Translations under genes and position numbers: made by a program | Shown here: piece by piece, positions 38,803 to 52,800 of the stretch | Numbering within the stretch: the first letter of the stretch is position 1 | How the letters are laid out: each line of letters begins with the position of its first letter | Source of the DNA: Chaunax sp. Z400 | Lineage: Eukaryota > Chordata > Actinopteri > Lophiiformes > Chaunacidae | NCBI GenBank assembly: GCA_037577475.1 | Contig: CM075197.1 | Coordinates: 21,420,150-21,484,149 of the forward strand | Direction of reading: 5' to 3' | Length of the DNA stretch: 64,000 nt | Notes under the pieces: model-generated | What the model saw: the letters and a program-made list of their open reading frames with translations, nothing else | The model's database searches: none | Told to the model about the DNA's origin: nothing

Positions 38803-40942
38803 TAAATTATTTTTATTATAACTGATATATCTACCGCTGGGGGCAACAAAAACATTCTGTAAGCACAACACTGATCACCATATCACCATGTACTTTGATA
38901 TGGGGAAGAAGTTAGCAAAAAGTTGACTGTTTACACATCCAGTATCGGAGCAACATTAGCAATCATTTGGAGTTGTGTCTTCCCACCTGTTGGATGAACG
39001 GCAGGCCCTATTACTTAATAGCTCTGTTTTTGAGCTCTCATTAATGTCTAATGGAAATATTGAGATCTTTAGCTGCTATATGCTACACTATGTGCACTGT
39101 TATGTGTAGGCAGTGGTTTATTATTGCAGAAAGCACCTACTGCTGATGGAAATGGGGTTGATGAGATTGGTGAGTGGATCAATAATGTTGTGGACTGAAA
39201 GGCCTAAACAATAAGCTAAACAGAAACTGGGTGGGAATTGGGTGGTGGATGCAGATCCCAGTGGGGTTGGAGGAGATGTGTGCCTCATAAACAGTAGTCG
39301 ATTTGTAAAAAAAAAAAGAAGAAAAAAATCAAAGAGGGATGGTGGGGTCTTATCATAGGGGGTTGCATGGGGACAAATAATTTGAAAGTGCTGATGACAG
39401 CATGGATGGTTGGGGATCAGCTGTTTAGCCTTTGGATCATATTGTAAAAGCACAAAGGTAATTATATACTCAAACAGCATGCATGTTATAGATGTTGGGT
39501 ACCAGATACTCCTGCTATTGCTTATGACGACTGAATAGCTTTTCAATGAAGGCCGAGTTACTTGCATGCCTGCATGCATGTGATAAAGGGCGAGAGAGAG
39601 AGATGGGGAGCTACTGCACAAACTTCAGCACATACTGTACCACTAAAGGGATTCCTGCTGTCAATGTGATTCAAAGAGATTAGCTCCTAACTAGCTGTTG
39701 TTTTTGCACCGTCACATCTAGAGGTTCAACCTTTGGTAACAGCAGGCTAATAGAAAGTAATGAATGAGACTACTTTTATTTCTCACCTTTACTCTTTTTA
39801 AATAAGCCCCACAGATCGCCCTGCAAACCAATGCAATGCAGTGCAGTTAGCAATAATATCCTCAAGGTGTAGCTGCACTGCAGCTCGTGCCACTCAATCA
39901 ACCAATTAGAAAATCATGCATTTGTGTCAATGCATGTGCACGTGCTCCCTCAACATTGGATTTTCAGAAAACCTCAGATGCGCAATACTCTCTAAAATGA
40001 CTAAATATCAGTAATATCACAACTACACACAATGACTGCTTTTGAGCGATGCACATCAAGGTCTAAACGTGTTTTTACTTTTCAACAGGGCTCTGGATTT
40101 CCCATGTTTTACTCTCTTCTTGAAAGTAACAATGCCATAAATCGTTGTGCGAGTAGTTTTTGGTGTTACAGTGGGATAAACCTATGGACGACTCACTCAG
40201 TCACTCAATTTATTCCGATCGGTTGACAGTTGCTTGGTTTGAAGCTGAAGGGATGATTCTGTGATGGGTTCTGTTAAAAGGCTCAGTGGAGTCTCTGGCT
40301 TTGGCCTGAGCACTGTCCCAATTGCATTCCTCAGGGGCGAGCTGTCCAATGTTATCTCAGCTCCCTCTGACAGAGGCCCCTGAAGCCACAAAGAACTTGC
40401 TGCGTTGGCCTCTCATCACCCTGGCCTCATCGCATTTGCTGGAGAGGAGAGGCCAACTTCAGAGGTGCCTAATTATGCTGACGCCACAGCACAGGATGCA
40501 CCTGCAGACAACAGGTGTTTCTATCCTTAGTCTTCAAGTGACTTTCCATTATTTTAGAGTAAAAATCCCAGGACTTGGCAGGAGGAGACATTTATTATGT
40601 GGTACGTCTGACATTTCACTTGATATTCCAAAGGAGGACATTTATATGGAAGTGCATCAGAAGTATTATCCATTCCATGAACTTTTCTTCAGACACTTAA
40701 AATAACTTACTACACGCAGGCAAGCACATGCAGATATACTGTACACATGATAGCTTGGCTAGGTTGAATTAATGATCTCCCCTGGCAGATGTAAATGTAC
40801 CAGGAGGAGCGTTACAACTAGAACTGTGGCGTCAGTCTTCCAAGGAATGCCACGCAGCACCACGTCAGGGAATTCGCAGGTGTGTAATCTAAAATCTATG
40901 GAAGGAGTGTCTGTGTGGAGTGATCCAAGATGAGCTGCTGCA

Positions 40943-40985
40943 GTGTGTGTGTGTGTGTCTGTGTGTGTGTTGGTGGGTGGGTGTC
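40943..40985. repeat. (GT)n microsatellite
   Basis: An interrupted GT repeat ending in a GGTGGGTGGG stretch, in non-coding sequence. Another short GT run is at 42791-42808, and TA/CA runs are at 43009-43040. Confidence 0.9.
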
Positions 40986-41354
40986 TGCAGAGTAACATTT
41001 CTGTGTGGAGGATTAGGGTTGTTTGAGGGGAGATAAGACACCACGGGATCACAGCGCTGTTAAATGTGTCTGCCAGAACCAGCCGAGGAACAGCGGCAAC
41101 GCAGACATACCAATATTCCTGGGGATCAGCACCAGCTGCAGACACCAACCTCGCTCCCCTGCTGCCCTAAGAATATCTGATGAGGAAATCTCACTGTAGC
41201 CTTTCACAGCACTAAATAATATTAAAAAATGAAATACTTTTCAGTTTTGAATTGAGGCACATTTGGCAGATTTAAATGTTAATTCCAAGGACCTCAACGT
41301 GAACTTTTGCAGTTTGCTCATATAGTGTAGAGACAGATACATTTTTGCATTGTC

Positions 41355-41560
41355 AAAAAAAACCTTTATTTTATTTGTAAAGCGCCAAATCAAAACAAAA
41401 GGTATCTCAAGGCACTTTCCACGAGGGCAGGTCCCATGAGCAAGCTCTTGGCGACAGCTGCAAGGAAAAACAGGACCAGACCCCGACTCAAGGTGGGCCC
41501 TCTCTGATTTGACTGGTTGGGTTGAGAGAGAGAGAGAGCGAGAGAGAAAGAGAGAGATGG
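41355..41560 (-). repeat. LINE/SINE-type dispersed repeat with GA-rich flank
   Basis: The plus strand reads TTATTTGTAAAGCGCCAAAT then TATCTCAAGGCACTTTCC; the minus strand thus ends in ATTTGGCGCTTTACAAATAA, a 3' tail well known from teleost retroelements. A GGCGACAGCTGCAAGGAAAA block and a GGTTGGGTTGAGAGAG block follow, as usual for this family. A (GA)n tract lies at 41524-41558. Confidence 0.65.
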
Positions 41561-44500
41561 GGATAGCAAGGGGGGTTGAATAACAGAGATCTAAACAGTT
41601 GCAAGGCTTTATCTTTTTCCTTTACTGAGGATCATAGTTTTATTTGTCCTCAGGGCACCATGTTAACACAACCAGGAAACACAACCAGACCATTTGAAAC
41701 CTCCAAATAAGATCTGAAAGCGGAGATTCTTCCACATTTGGAACAATGCGGTGTTTCACTTTATCATAAAGGTGAAATCCCTGCTGTCACTCTGGATCTG
41801 TACTAATGATTTCTAGCATCTTAAAGTTGTAGCTTGGGGGAGCGGTAGCCTTCTTATACGATCCAAATAATCTCAGAAACTCAAAATCACAGATGTCATC
41901 CTCCAGATGGAGTCTTGATCTGCTGCACTGTGCCTCCATGGGTGTAGAAGTACTCTGTACTGATTCAGAGGTCATGGCTGCCAGCATGGCTTAAACTCAT
42001 TTGTGTATTTACAAAATGACGAGGACACCTAGTGGTCAAAATCAGAAGCTCCAAATGATTTCTTTCTCTTGATTCTATCTCTGAACACTTGCATTTTTTA
42101 TTTTCCGAAAGCATGAGGCCTCCAGCAGCACACAGAACCTTAAAGTAGCAGAGAGCTGTCAGGTGCACCGATGGATGTAGAATGAGGAGTTGACTAGATC
42201 TAGGTGTGATGTCCTCCAAGTTAGATGATGAGGTCCTCTCCATACCTGAGCCAGCACACAACTCAATACCCCTCAGTCATCACTGGGCTTCACATTTAAC
42301 CCACTTAAGCTTAATTAATACCCAAATGTGTTATTGTCATTTTCAACTTTAGGTTGACCATAATGGTCGACCATTAGGTCTACACCACAATTCCAAAAGC
42401 AGCAGTTTCCAGTTCAATTAGCTGCTGGATAAAAGCCTACACAGAAAGTGTTTGGTAGATAATGGCTGACTGTGTTGCACTGTCTGGTAGAGCATTTCAA
42501 ATTACATAACTTTCACAAAATGTTGGCATCCTGTGGCCAAAAGAGCTAATTCCTTAGCGCTTTCCACATAAAGCAGACGTAGAGAAAAAGGGCAAAGTAA
42601 TTTTCTTTAAGTGTCGTAATTACATGCATTGATTTTTACATATTTAGTTTATGTAATATAATAATGTGGACTTTAATTTAGTTCTAACTTTGCAATTTCA
42701 CAAGCATTTCTGTTGGGTTTCATAGATTGCTGCTGGGATACAGTTATATTTTCCAGTAAAACGTTTTATAGTGCAAGTTTAGCCACTGTGGTTGTGTGTG
42801 TGTGTGTGCATTATATGATATATATTTTGGTACCTTTGACAGGCATAAGTAAACCATGACCTATCTCTACTGATTCACCAAATAGTGGCATAAAGATGTT
42901 GCAATTTGAAAAGTTAAGAGTAATTCATTATTAAAGGGGTAAACATGTATGTATACATGTATGTCCCCACTTCCAGAAATGAGAGCATAAAATTAAGGAA
43001 ATAAAAGCATATATATATATATATATACACACACACATATGATGAACTCAACTTGACTGCATGCATAAAAAAAGTGCACTAATGTGATAAAATCCATGGT
43101 CTTAAAGTCTGGCATTCGGCAGAGAACAAGCACAGATTTATTTATAATTTATGTCCTCCAGCTATGAGACATTCTTGTCCAATCTAATATCATAGCAGCT
43201 CTTTGAGAAATGTGGTCATGACGGCGAGTCCTCCGATCTTACACTGGGCATCATAAACTTGTGTCTCAGTGTTTGTTTGTGGTCTTTCTTTATGGTTGCT
43301 TTGACATGACAGGATGTGTTTGATGTCCAGGTAGCTGCTGCAGAGGGGAAGTGATATGTTAAAATGTAGAGGACAGCACTGTGGTTAGGAACATGGGAGA
43401 CTGGTTGGGCAATTGGGAAGATGAAGAGTAGACAAACAGGTCAGTGTCAGGTGTATGGTCCAATCAGAAATGTTCAAAACTGCTAAATCCATGCTACATA
43501 TTTAAATGCATTATGCTCGTGTTAGTGAGGGTTCTGAGTTCAAATTTAAATACAATCTTTATTCAAGGTCATAAACATCTCCCAAAGGTATAATCCAATA
43601 AACAGCAACACAGGCGTTTACAATTCCAGGACAAATAATTCACTTTTACAATAACAAATTGGTGTTTTGCCTCTTGAATATCTGCTTCACAAGCTGTTGC
43701 CTTTAAACGTGGATGGCAGACGACAAACCGAACACTAAATTCACCAATATTTCTAAATTAGTACCTTAAATAAAATATGTCAGCATCAACGGTCATGAAA
43801 TCCTTATGATAATCAGTTTGCACAGTTTGATATCCTTTGTCACGTTTTCAACTTTGCCTTTTTTTTCATTATGGCCACCTTTCTATGAAATACACTTAGA
43901 AAAAAAATATAATACTAATGGCTTCATTGAATATTTGAAATACTTTGAATTTGAACATCATCAGAAAAAATTGATTTATTTAACTAATACTGATCAGATT
44001 GACTGACTACAGGCAACATAAAGACACCTTCAATGCTGTGACTGAATATAGACAGTTGTGTTTAATGGGAAAAGACACTGTGCTTTCCTCACAAACATAA
44101 TCTGGAAGAAGATGTATCTTTATTTAAATTGGCCCTTTTAAATAGTATTTTGTTTTATACAATATTAGATTTATTTAGCTAAACAATGTTTGTTTGGAAT
44201 CAAAGTGAGGTCATATTTTTTTGTGTAAACATCTGGCCAGAAAACCTGTTTTTTATAGTAATGCTCACAAAATATAACTGCCACGTTGAAAACGTATATT
44301 TCACACAATAGATCCATTTACTCTTTATGTATTATACCGAAGCCAATTTGTTGTTGTTTATGGCAACCTACAGTATATTCTTAACGTAAAGGATGGCAAG
44401 TGAAAACACAAACAATGAAAGAGTTCAATACACACAGACACCTGCCTGTAATATTCCAAAATCAAAGATAAAACATAAAGGCAAGGGTTGTTCAGGACGG

Positions 44501-46758
44501 GAGGGATTCCTTTCTCTTGTCGAGTAAGGCAGTCCTCCCGAACACGTGAGCAATCCCTGTAATGCAAAACACTGGTCCAGGCATAGATGCAATTTATGCG
44601 TGCTTCATCCTCAAAACTCCACAGGGTAACAACAAAGCACTACACAAGCAGCTACTGTTAATTTACATCACTATCAAAATGCTGTCGGTGTGAACATTTT
44701 GGTGCTAAGTTCTCAGTACTTGCTACAGTGTTTTTCAGTATTTCTCTTCTACACACTTACTATTTTAGGTTCCAGTCGTCTTGTCATGCGATACCATTTA
44801 TTTTTATTTATACCCATCTATTTTATTATTATTATTGAGGAGAGGAGTGTACCATGCTGACATTTTTACAAATGCCAAACACTGCCTTATTGTATGTTGT
44901 TTACCAATTGTAAACATTAAGCTACATTTTTGAGAGTGACAGTTTCCTAGACAGGAGATAAAACAAAAATATGAGGCAATAATATAAGACAGAAATTGTC
45001 CTACATTTATCTCTTTGTTATATTACCTGAACCGATTTCCTGAAGGAAGGTAACACTATTCACTGAGGACCCATCAGTCCTTCTAATTTCCCACTGTTTT
45101 CTCTCTTCTTATGCTTTCAATATATTATGGGATAAGTGACTAGTTTCAGTTTACACGAGCAACTTCAGATGACATTGGTGAATGATATTAGCCTCATTAA
45201 TGAGAACTGAATAGACTCTAATGCTGCTGAATTAAATCAAGCTTGTTACTTTCTAGAACTATTGTAAATGTAATCAGAATTCGGGTTTAATTCAAACCCT
45301 GTGTAGGAAACTGGCCCGTTAAACTTGCTACAATAATTTTAGTTTGTTACATTAAAGCCACTGGAGTAAAATCTGACCTTCTCCGTTATTAATCTGTTTT
45401 TTTGTGCTTTTTCAGTTGTTCAGTAGCATTTCAGTTGCGTAACAAATTTAATTTCACTTTGTTCATTCTTCACAATATGGTAGTTGAATTACAGGCTACT
45501 GTCTGATCCTTGCTTTTTCTGCAGAATGTGAAGATCCTAGCCTCTCAGTCATAGACAAGACACAAAGCATTGGGGGTCAGGTGAGAGCTGGTGCTGAATT
45601 ATGCCCATCAGAGTTCTTGTCTTACCCCTTAAGTATAATTATTCCACAGCACAGGTTCATTATGCTTTTCCTCTCTCTTAACCTCACAAGATTAAATCCC
45701 ACACTGAGACATAAACTCAAATTTTGGTCTATGTAAGACGAAGCCTGCATTAATTTCAGAATTACAGAGGCTTTGTCATATTTAACGGCGGTTTCCAGAA
45801 CTTCCTGAATGTTACATGAGCTCATTAACTGCAATTTGCTGAGCTTCTCCAACCAATTTCCTCTTTTATATGACAGATGCATTTATTTCTGCATTGCATT
45901 TCAAACCATTTTAAATTAGTGTGCTGTTGCCTGCAGCACCGTCACATACATTTCTGTAGATATGTTGACTCACTAGTAAGAAAGAGTTAAAAGAACTGGT
46001 GTATCTTCAGTGAAGAGCGATCTGAAAAGCCGAACGAACCCGAGCTGTGGTGTGTGTGTCTTATCCCTGCTGCTGATCTGTCTGACTGGCCTTAAACACA
46101 CCAAGCCAACGAAAGTACAATTCCCCAAAGCTGTGTCTTCACGATTTCCTTAACGACGTAGGTATTTATATTCACGACTGTTTGATAGTATATGCCACTG
46201 TATATGATCAGGAAAATCTATGTGGGTTCAAGTGTTCACATCCTAAATACGCTTTCATGCAGTTTATCTCCACAATGTCCATGAAGAATGTGACAAGTCA
46301 CCCCCCCTGCAAAAGTCACCCCCTGAAATGCCCCTGCAACTAAATAGCGTATCTGAGGTATAGATTTATACTTTGACTCAACGCTATTGGATATGTAAGC
46401 TACTTCCACAAAATAGTTAAATCTATCATATCAAAGATCATACAACAAAGATAACAATTACCTCATTACAAAAAATATAGACTGGTAACATTTAGGATCA
46501 ACTATCCATTGAATTCTAAAATATAGTTTAACTGAGACAGTATAGGGTTGCACAGTGACAGGATGTTCATCTCCCAGTGAGAAAACAGCGATAAGCTTCG
46601 CTGTTCATTTTTCTTTTTTTTTTCTTTTCATTTTGGTATAGTTACTGAACAAACAAGTACATTGGAAAAATTCAAATGTTGTAAACATTGTACCAGTACA
46701 AAAGCACATGTCGCAAGACGTGGTCAGAAAACACCAACACAGGGAGCGCTGACAGCTT
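41561..46758. other. Region downstream of baiap3
   Basis: AT-rich DNA with short microsatellites at 42.8 and 43.0 kb. It must include the baiap3 3' UTR next to 46758, but I could not place its end. No other gene was recognised. Confidence 0.45.
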
Positions 46759-46862
46759 TTACTCTTCCTCCATTGACTTCTCAATCTCTTTCAGCCTGCG
46801 GACAAACTCCTGAGCCTCCCTGTCTCCGATGCGAGCATCTAGCATCCTCATGACTGGCTTCT
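46759..46862 (-). CDS. baiap3: baiap3 terminal exon with stop codon
   Basis: The last coding exon encodes the end of the protein: EKPVMRMLDARIGDREAQEF, then a charged helix ending SMEEE and a TAA stop. The acceptor reads CCTCCAG with the exon starting at 46862. A second AG two bases later would break the phase with the previous exon (which ends AGT G), so the first AG is used. The EAQEF..LKE.EK tail is typical of BAIAP3. I saw no canonical AATAAA within several hundred bases downstream. Confidence 0.95.
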
Positions 46863-49800
46863 CTGGAGGGGAGAGCAAACAGATGAGAGCAGTTCCTACA
46901 CTTGACACAAAACTGAATGGCTTTTCATGCTGTGTTGGAGAGGAAATCGGCAACTCAGACCTCCTACGCCCTCTGGTCACCAAGAAGTCAATATCGTGTT
47001 TGTGTATCTCGTAAAATTGATAAGAGCCGAGAGCAATACGTACCACTGGGTTTAGTGCGAGACAAGTGGAGAATGACAGGCTGGACGCTCTTGCCGGCTG
47101 GTGAGGCGCTCGGTCTCCCCGGCCAGCAGAAGTCGCTGAGAGGAGCCACAGCTTCACCGGCAAAGTCGTTGGTGGAGAGCCAGTCATAGTCCATCACAGT
47201 GAAGGTCAAACAGGCGAACCTGTGTCTGTACTGTTCAGGACTGACGTGGCTGGAAGACACGGGGATGAAACAAATCAGCCTTAGGGTTCGCACAAGCAAT
47301 AACAGGAAAAGAGGAAAATAGTACTCACAAGTAAAAGAGTTCATCAAATACTGGGTGCAGTGTCTTAAGTTTTACTTGTGTACGTTGACTCTTGGCCATT
47401 GGGAACAGGTGGTGAGGACAGAGCTCCACTATAACAAATGGGTCACTGAGACCTGAGGAGAGCCAGAACATTTAATGAAAACTCTTGAAAACACCAAACT
47501 GCATTATATTTAGACTGATACAGTTTTACCATTGGCATCCAGTGCAATGATATCTGCAGCGTGCAGAATCTCCACCGTCAGTCTCTGCTCCGGGGCGTCG
47601 TAGTAGCATTTCACACTGATCCGACCGTAGCGGGTATGTTTCAGTGTTTTCTGAGACATCAGACACAGTTTTTCATCACTGAGGATCGGTGCTATCATCA
47701 CGTAGATGTGCAGTAACTTTATACCATATTAAGCCTGTTTCTGTCTACATGTTGCATTGACTGACAACGTCTTGTTTTTAAGACACCAGAGAGAAGTCAG
47801 GTTTCCAATTAGAGGTAAAAGAAGAGTAGACAAGAGTGCTGTGCTGTTAAATCGATACACGTCTCTCCACTTTTGGGCTAAATTAAATTGTCAGCCGGGT
47901 TAAGTTGAAACACACCTGTTGGGAAATCTTCTCCAGATAGTACTGTTCAATCAGCTCAAAGGAGGAGCATTTATTCAGCCTGAGCTCCTCATCCAGGACC
48001 TAAAGCGGCATGAGTACAATCAGAAAGGGGAAAAAAAGAAAAAAAGACACCTTAAGTAGGGGGACATAAATCCTAAAAAAAAAGTCGCATTTTACAGCAA
48101 TGTCTGTCCAGACTCACATGATACATGTAATGTCTGATAAAGAGCCTTGTCACATGGTGCAACATGGTGGTCAGTAATCATTTGAAGCTCAATATCAGCA
48201 AAACCAATGAGCTTGTGGTGGATTACAATGCTTCAAATATGGATGTTGCTGCAAAGAAGTTACAAATTCTAAAATGTGGATGCTTAATACACATATCCGA
48301 CCCAGCAGCACAGAGCTATAAAATCAGCAGAGCTTCAAGTTTAGCACAAGATTTGATTGTTCAACTAAATGTTAAATAAGGTCATAATCTTCCATGTCAC
48401 AGTGAAGTTGATTTTTGACCTTTTGGTCACAAAATATCACCCATTTATCATTTCATTCTTTTATGAATTCTTAACTTATGGCTAAAAACCCTGTATTGCG
48501 GTGTCACAGTGACATTAGACGTTTTTGACTACCAGATTCTAATCAGTTCATCTTTGAGTCCAAGTTGATGTTTGTGCCAAATTTGAAGAAATTCCTGCAA
48601 AAGTTCCTGTGGTGTCACATTCATGAAAATGTGATGAGCAAAAAGATGGGCAACCCAACAACGTGGAAAATGCCTACCTTGTAGTCTCCACTCTTCATGT
48701 CTTCCAGGGAAAGACCTTCTCCCTTAGCATGAAAGAACTGCAACAGGGCCTAAAGCATTCAATTGAAAAAAACATACAAACATATATATATGTAACTTGC
48801 AAGCTTAGTGTCTTTAAAATTATCCCTCTAATTTTGATAGAATTTAGCCTCAATATAGTGGACAGACATGTTCACACAGACAGCATGAAACCACTGGAGA
48901 TGCAGCAAATTCAGTCCACCCATGTGGCATGTCGTGACTTTTCATGAAAATCAGTCACTTCCCCTGCCAGCTGGTTAAATTGGAATTAGAATATACAGTA
49001 GCTCCTGATTGTCATTCATGAGGTAACTAATTTTAGAGTGGGACTATTACCTAGTGACTACATACATATTTAATACATGCTAATGAGTGTGTGGCAGTAA
49101 GTGTACAGAGCTAATTAAAGGGTGGTGGTAATCTTGACACATCTTTTTAAGCATACTCTCCCAGACTGGAAATAGAATAGAATAGAAATGAGCATTGCCT
49201 GACAAAATGCAGTAATCACTGACCTCCACTGTGTACTGGAAGCGGTTGTAGAACTCCACCTGAACGCCCCTGTTTTCTGCGACTGCTTCCAGGATCATCC
49301 GCAGAAGCAGCTCCCACATGCTTTGGAGAACTCTACGAGGCAGCAGACACAATGAGACACCCACAAGTGTGTGTTTGCCAGCTCTCAATCACACCCCTGT
49401 ACCTTCACATCATTTACATTTTCACGGTTAGAGCGATGATAATAAGCTGTAACGTGAAACATGTCGGAGGGTTATAATTATGACTACAAATCTTTCATTC
49501 ATTCATTCACAAGTGCAGCGCCTTATTTGATGATCTCTCACAGTTTTCACCTGGTACTTCAATAGATGAAATCTTATTTGGGGAAAATTAAAGAGTGAAT
49601 ATGTTTATGTAACTTGACTGTAATGAACATTTAGATGCACCAAAGGCGATTTGAGGTGTAGTGGGACTCATCCTGCTGTACAAGCCAAATATATGCAGAT
49701 GAAGCACTGTTTTATAGATACTGACTAAATACCCTATATGCTAAAGTGATGCACATATATTTTGTGCTACCTGTGCTTCCAGTTTATGTTGTAAATTCTG

Positions 49801-52800
49801 TCTGGTTTGTGTTTAATAATTGCACTGAATGTATTGTTTTTAACTTTATCATTAGCTACAAAGGCACACTGGATGGAAATGAGCAAAATACATTTGCATT
49901 GTCACTGTAAAAGAAGAAATAAATTAAGTATAATATTTATAGTGAGGGCAGAGGAGGAGAAAGTAATTACCTAGCCAGATTCTCTTTCACAAGGTTTTCA
50001 AGCAGGATGACCATGGTGTCTTGTAAGTACTTCATGAGAGGGGACACAGCCTGGAAGATTGTCACGTTAACAAATGTTAGATATGTACTGTTGCTGTAAA
50101 CACCACAGATACAACAGTGAACGGTATGGACAACCACTAGCAGGCCTTACGTCATCATTGTTGATGGAGTCTGGAGACAAGCTGATGTGCTGGATGTACC
50201 GACGGAGTTCAGGCAGCATCTGCAGAAGTGATTCTCTCATTACACGAGCATGCAGGGATGCAAGAGGGCACATATGCATAGTGCATGTGCAGTTACAAAA
50301 AGTGACCCAATTTTGAAAGAAGTTAACATACACTAATAGCGCGGAGTATTTTTGTTCTATAGAAAACATCCATGACGTCATCCGCTGTGAAAATCCCAAA
50401 TCTTAATTTTGTCAGTTTCTCCCAAAAAAAATGTATATTTAAAAACAATGTTGTAAGTCTTTTTTTAATTTATTATTATTTATTTTTTTACATATTTCTG
50501 AGTCACTGCCTGCAGAAACACAAAAATGGCTAAGGCTTTATAATATCCACACCCACCCGACCTGTTTCTAAAAACCAGACCACACCGCACCAACCCGCAA
50601 AATCAGGCTACTCAACTACCAGAACCCAACCTGACCTACAAACCCTCAACTTCCTCCATTATATTTGCAGGACTGAGAAAAGACTGATGCTGTTTCTGCT
50701 GTTGGGAGCAGCGGACCACTTTCTCTCCCTTTTCTCTTTCTCCTTCTCCAGAGTTGAATTGTTGCTTTATTTTTGAGGAGCAGCAAAACAAGCAACGCTT
50801 CATTAAAGGAATGAACTGTCTCACTCACAGAGTAACAGAGAGAGGGAAAGACCAGGTGGGAAGTAGTGACTCAGATCAGATCATCCCATGGGTCAACCAG
50901 CGGATTATAATATGCCCCATGGTTAATCGACAGTGATGGTCTGTGTACAGCACCTTGTCAGTGAGCAGCGTGGTGAGGCGTTTGGCCTCCCTCTGCAGGT
51001 CCAGGTCCATGTTAAAAAGCTGCCCATTGAGAGCCTTGTAAACCTGCTCCTTCCCATCCACCCCGCAGGACTCCTCCATGGCCCGCTCCACACCTTGCCA
51101 GTCCAGGTCACGGGGCAGGTTACCCAGGAAGATGCGCACATGTTCTATGTTGTTCAGGGCGATGCAGAGCTAGCAGAAAGCGAGCAGGAGCAGAAGACGA
51201 GAAACAGAGGGTGGAGAAACAAAGAAGGAAAAGAAGCAGGGCTACAGAAAAGTGGAGGGATGGGGTGCATGTGTAAACGATTGACGACAAGAAAATGCAG
51301 CTGCTTTTTTGGGGGGGGGGAGTGTGAACATATCTGATCTCCAGCTCAGCCCTTTGAGTTAACAGGGAGAACACTTGGTGACATTTTCTCCCCACGTCAT
51401 TGTGTGACCTCCTTCGGTTCTGTCTTGCTCCAGGCATTACCTGCACTGTGAAGCTCTTGTGATCTCGGCCCAGCTGGTTCCTCTCAATCTTGCGTGTTAT
51501 CATCTCTGAGTAGCACACAGCCTCACTGCAAAAATTCTGTGACGGATAAAATATACCAGTCCTGTCATTACAGTGGAATTGTGTTTTGGACTCTTACACT
51601 GGTAAAAGTTTTTTATTAATTCTGTGCGCTTGCATGACTTGTCTTGATTTCATGTCTGCAGGATGTGCGTTTGTGAATGTGCATTTACGTCTGTCAAACG
51701 AGTGATGAAGATGAAGGCCCCCGCAGAGTCTGGCCAGGCCAGCTGGAGCCAGATCTCGCGTACCTGGCCGAAGCACGCTGTCACTGCCACCGCCGAGGAG
51801 CTGTGTTTGGCCTCCTGCACAGGCTCCAGCTGTTCACAGAGCATATAACAGCTCAACATGCAACACATGTTACATGGATGTAATGTGTAAATAAAACAGG
51901 GAACGTTTTTTTTCTTAGGACTATGTCATTAATTTGCTTTTGTTAACAGTTCAGTAATGAGCTTGAGCATGGCATTAAAAAACATCATTATCATAGACAA
52001 TCTTGCATTGTTTTCATTGTATTATTTGGTTCATTTTATTGGCAGACGCCTCTCTCACCTTGTCTGTTTCCACAGCTTGACCAATCCTATCACAGGATCT
52101 GTCATGCACAATCTGCAGCCACTTATGAATGGAGGACTTGAACCAGTTATGAAAGCCTGTTAGGGCCAACATTTTAGCATCCCTGTTAGAGAGGAACAAA
52201 TTCATTGAAATTTTGAGTCGCATCTGAAGAAAAGGTTGAAGCCTCATCTACTCGCTGACATTTCAAACAAATAACCATGAGGTCAGAGGCTTTCAAGCTA
52301 CTTTATGAACGGTCATTAGAGATGAACTGATAACCAACTTGAGTGGAAGAAACTCCCGAAAGCCTTTGAGGATTTTCAAAGACATGAAGAGCTCAAAGAT
52401 GGTTTCTCCCATTGTCTGAGTTAGCCTGGAGCTCTCCTGCTCCAGAGTACCACAAACGCGCTCCATCGCTACATTGACATCATCTGCGACCTGAAGGATG
52501 ACAGAATATAACAGTGTTCAAGTACCTGAGTTCAATTCACCACAATACATCTGTATGACTCAAAAAGGATGTTGTAAAATATGTTTTTTTCATACCTGTT
52601 TCTCCAACTGCCTGTATGTAATGCTGAGGAAATCAACTTTCACTGCACTGTGACAACAAATAAAGCATGAATTAGCATCTTTCCACCAATTAATGATCTG
52701 AATGACTAATTCTAAACTAGGTAGTGTTACATTTCTACACTGCTGATGGCATCTACAGCATGGACGTTCACCTGTAGAAGAGTTTGTTGTAGATGTTCTT

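Larger units (their letters stand above)
35286..41354. other. Non-coding with one SINE
   Basis: Holds the SINE at 38475-38802 and a GT run near 40.95 kb. Open frames of 150 residues (36911-37363, plus) and 166 residues (39121-39621, minus) lack domains, biased codon use or splice context and are taken as chance. Confidence 0.45.

Noticed and set aside
39121..39621. 166-codon open frame on the minus strand
   Set aside because: Composition follows local T/C-rich runs; no recognisable motif or splice context.
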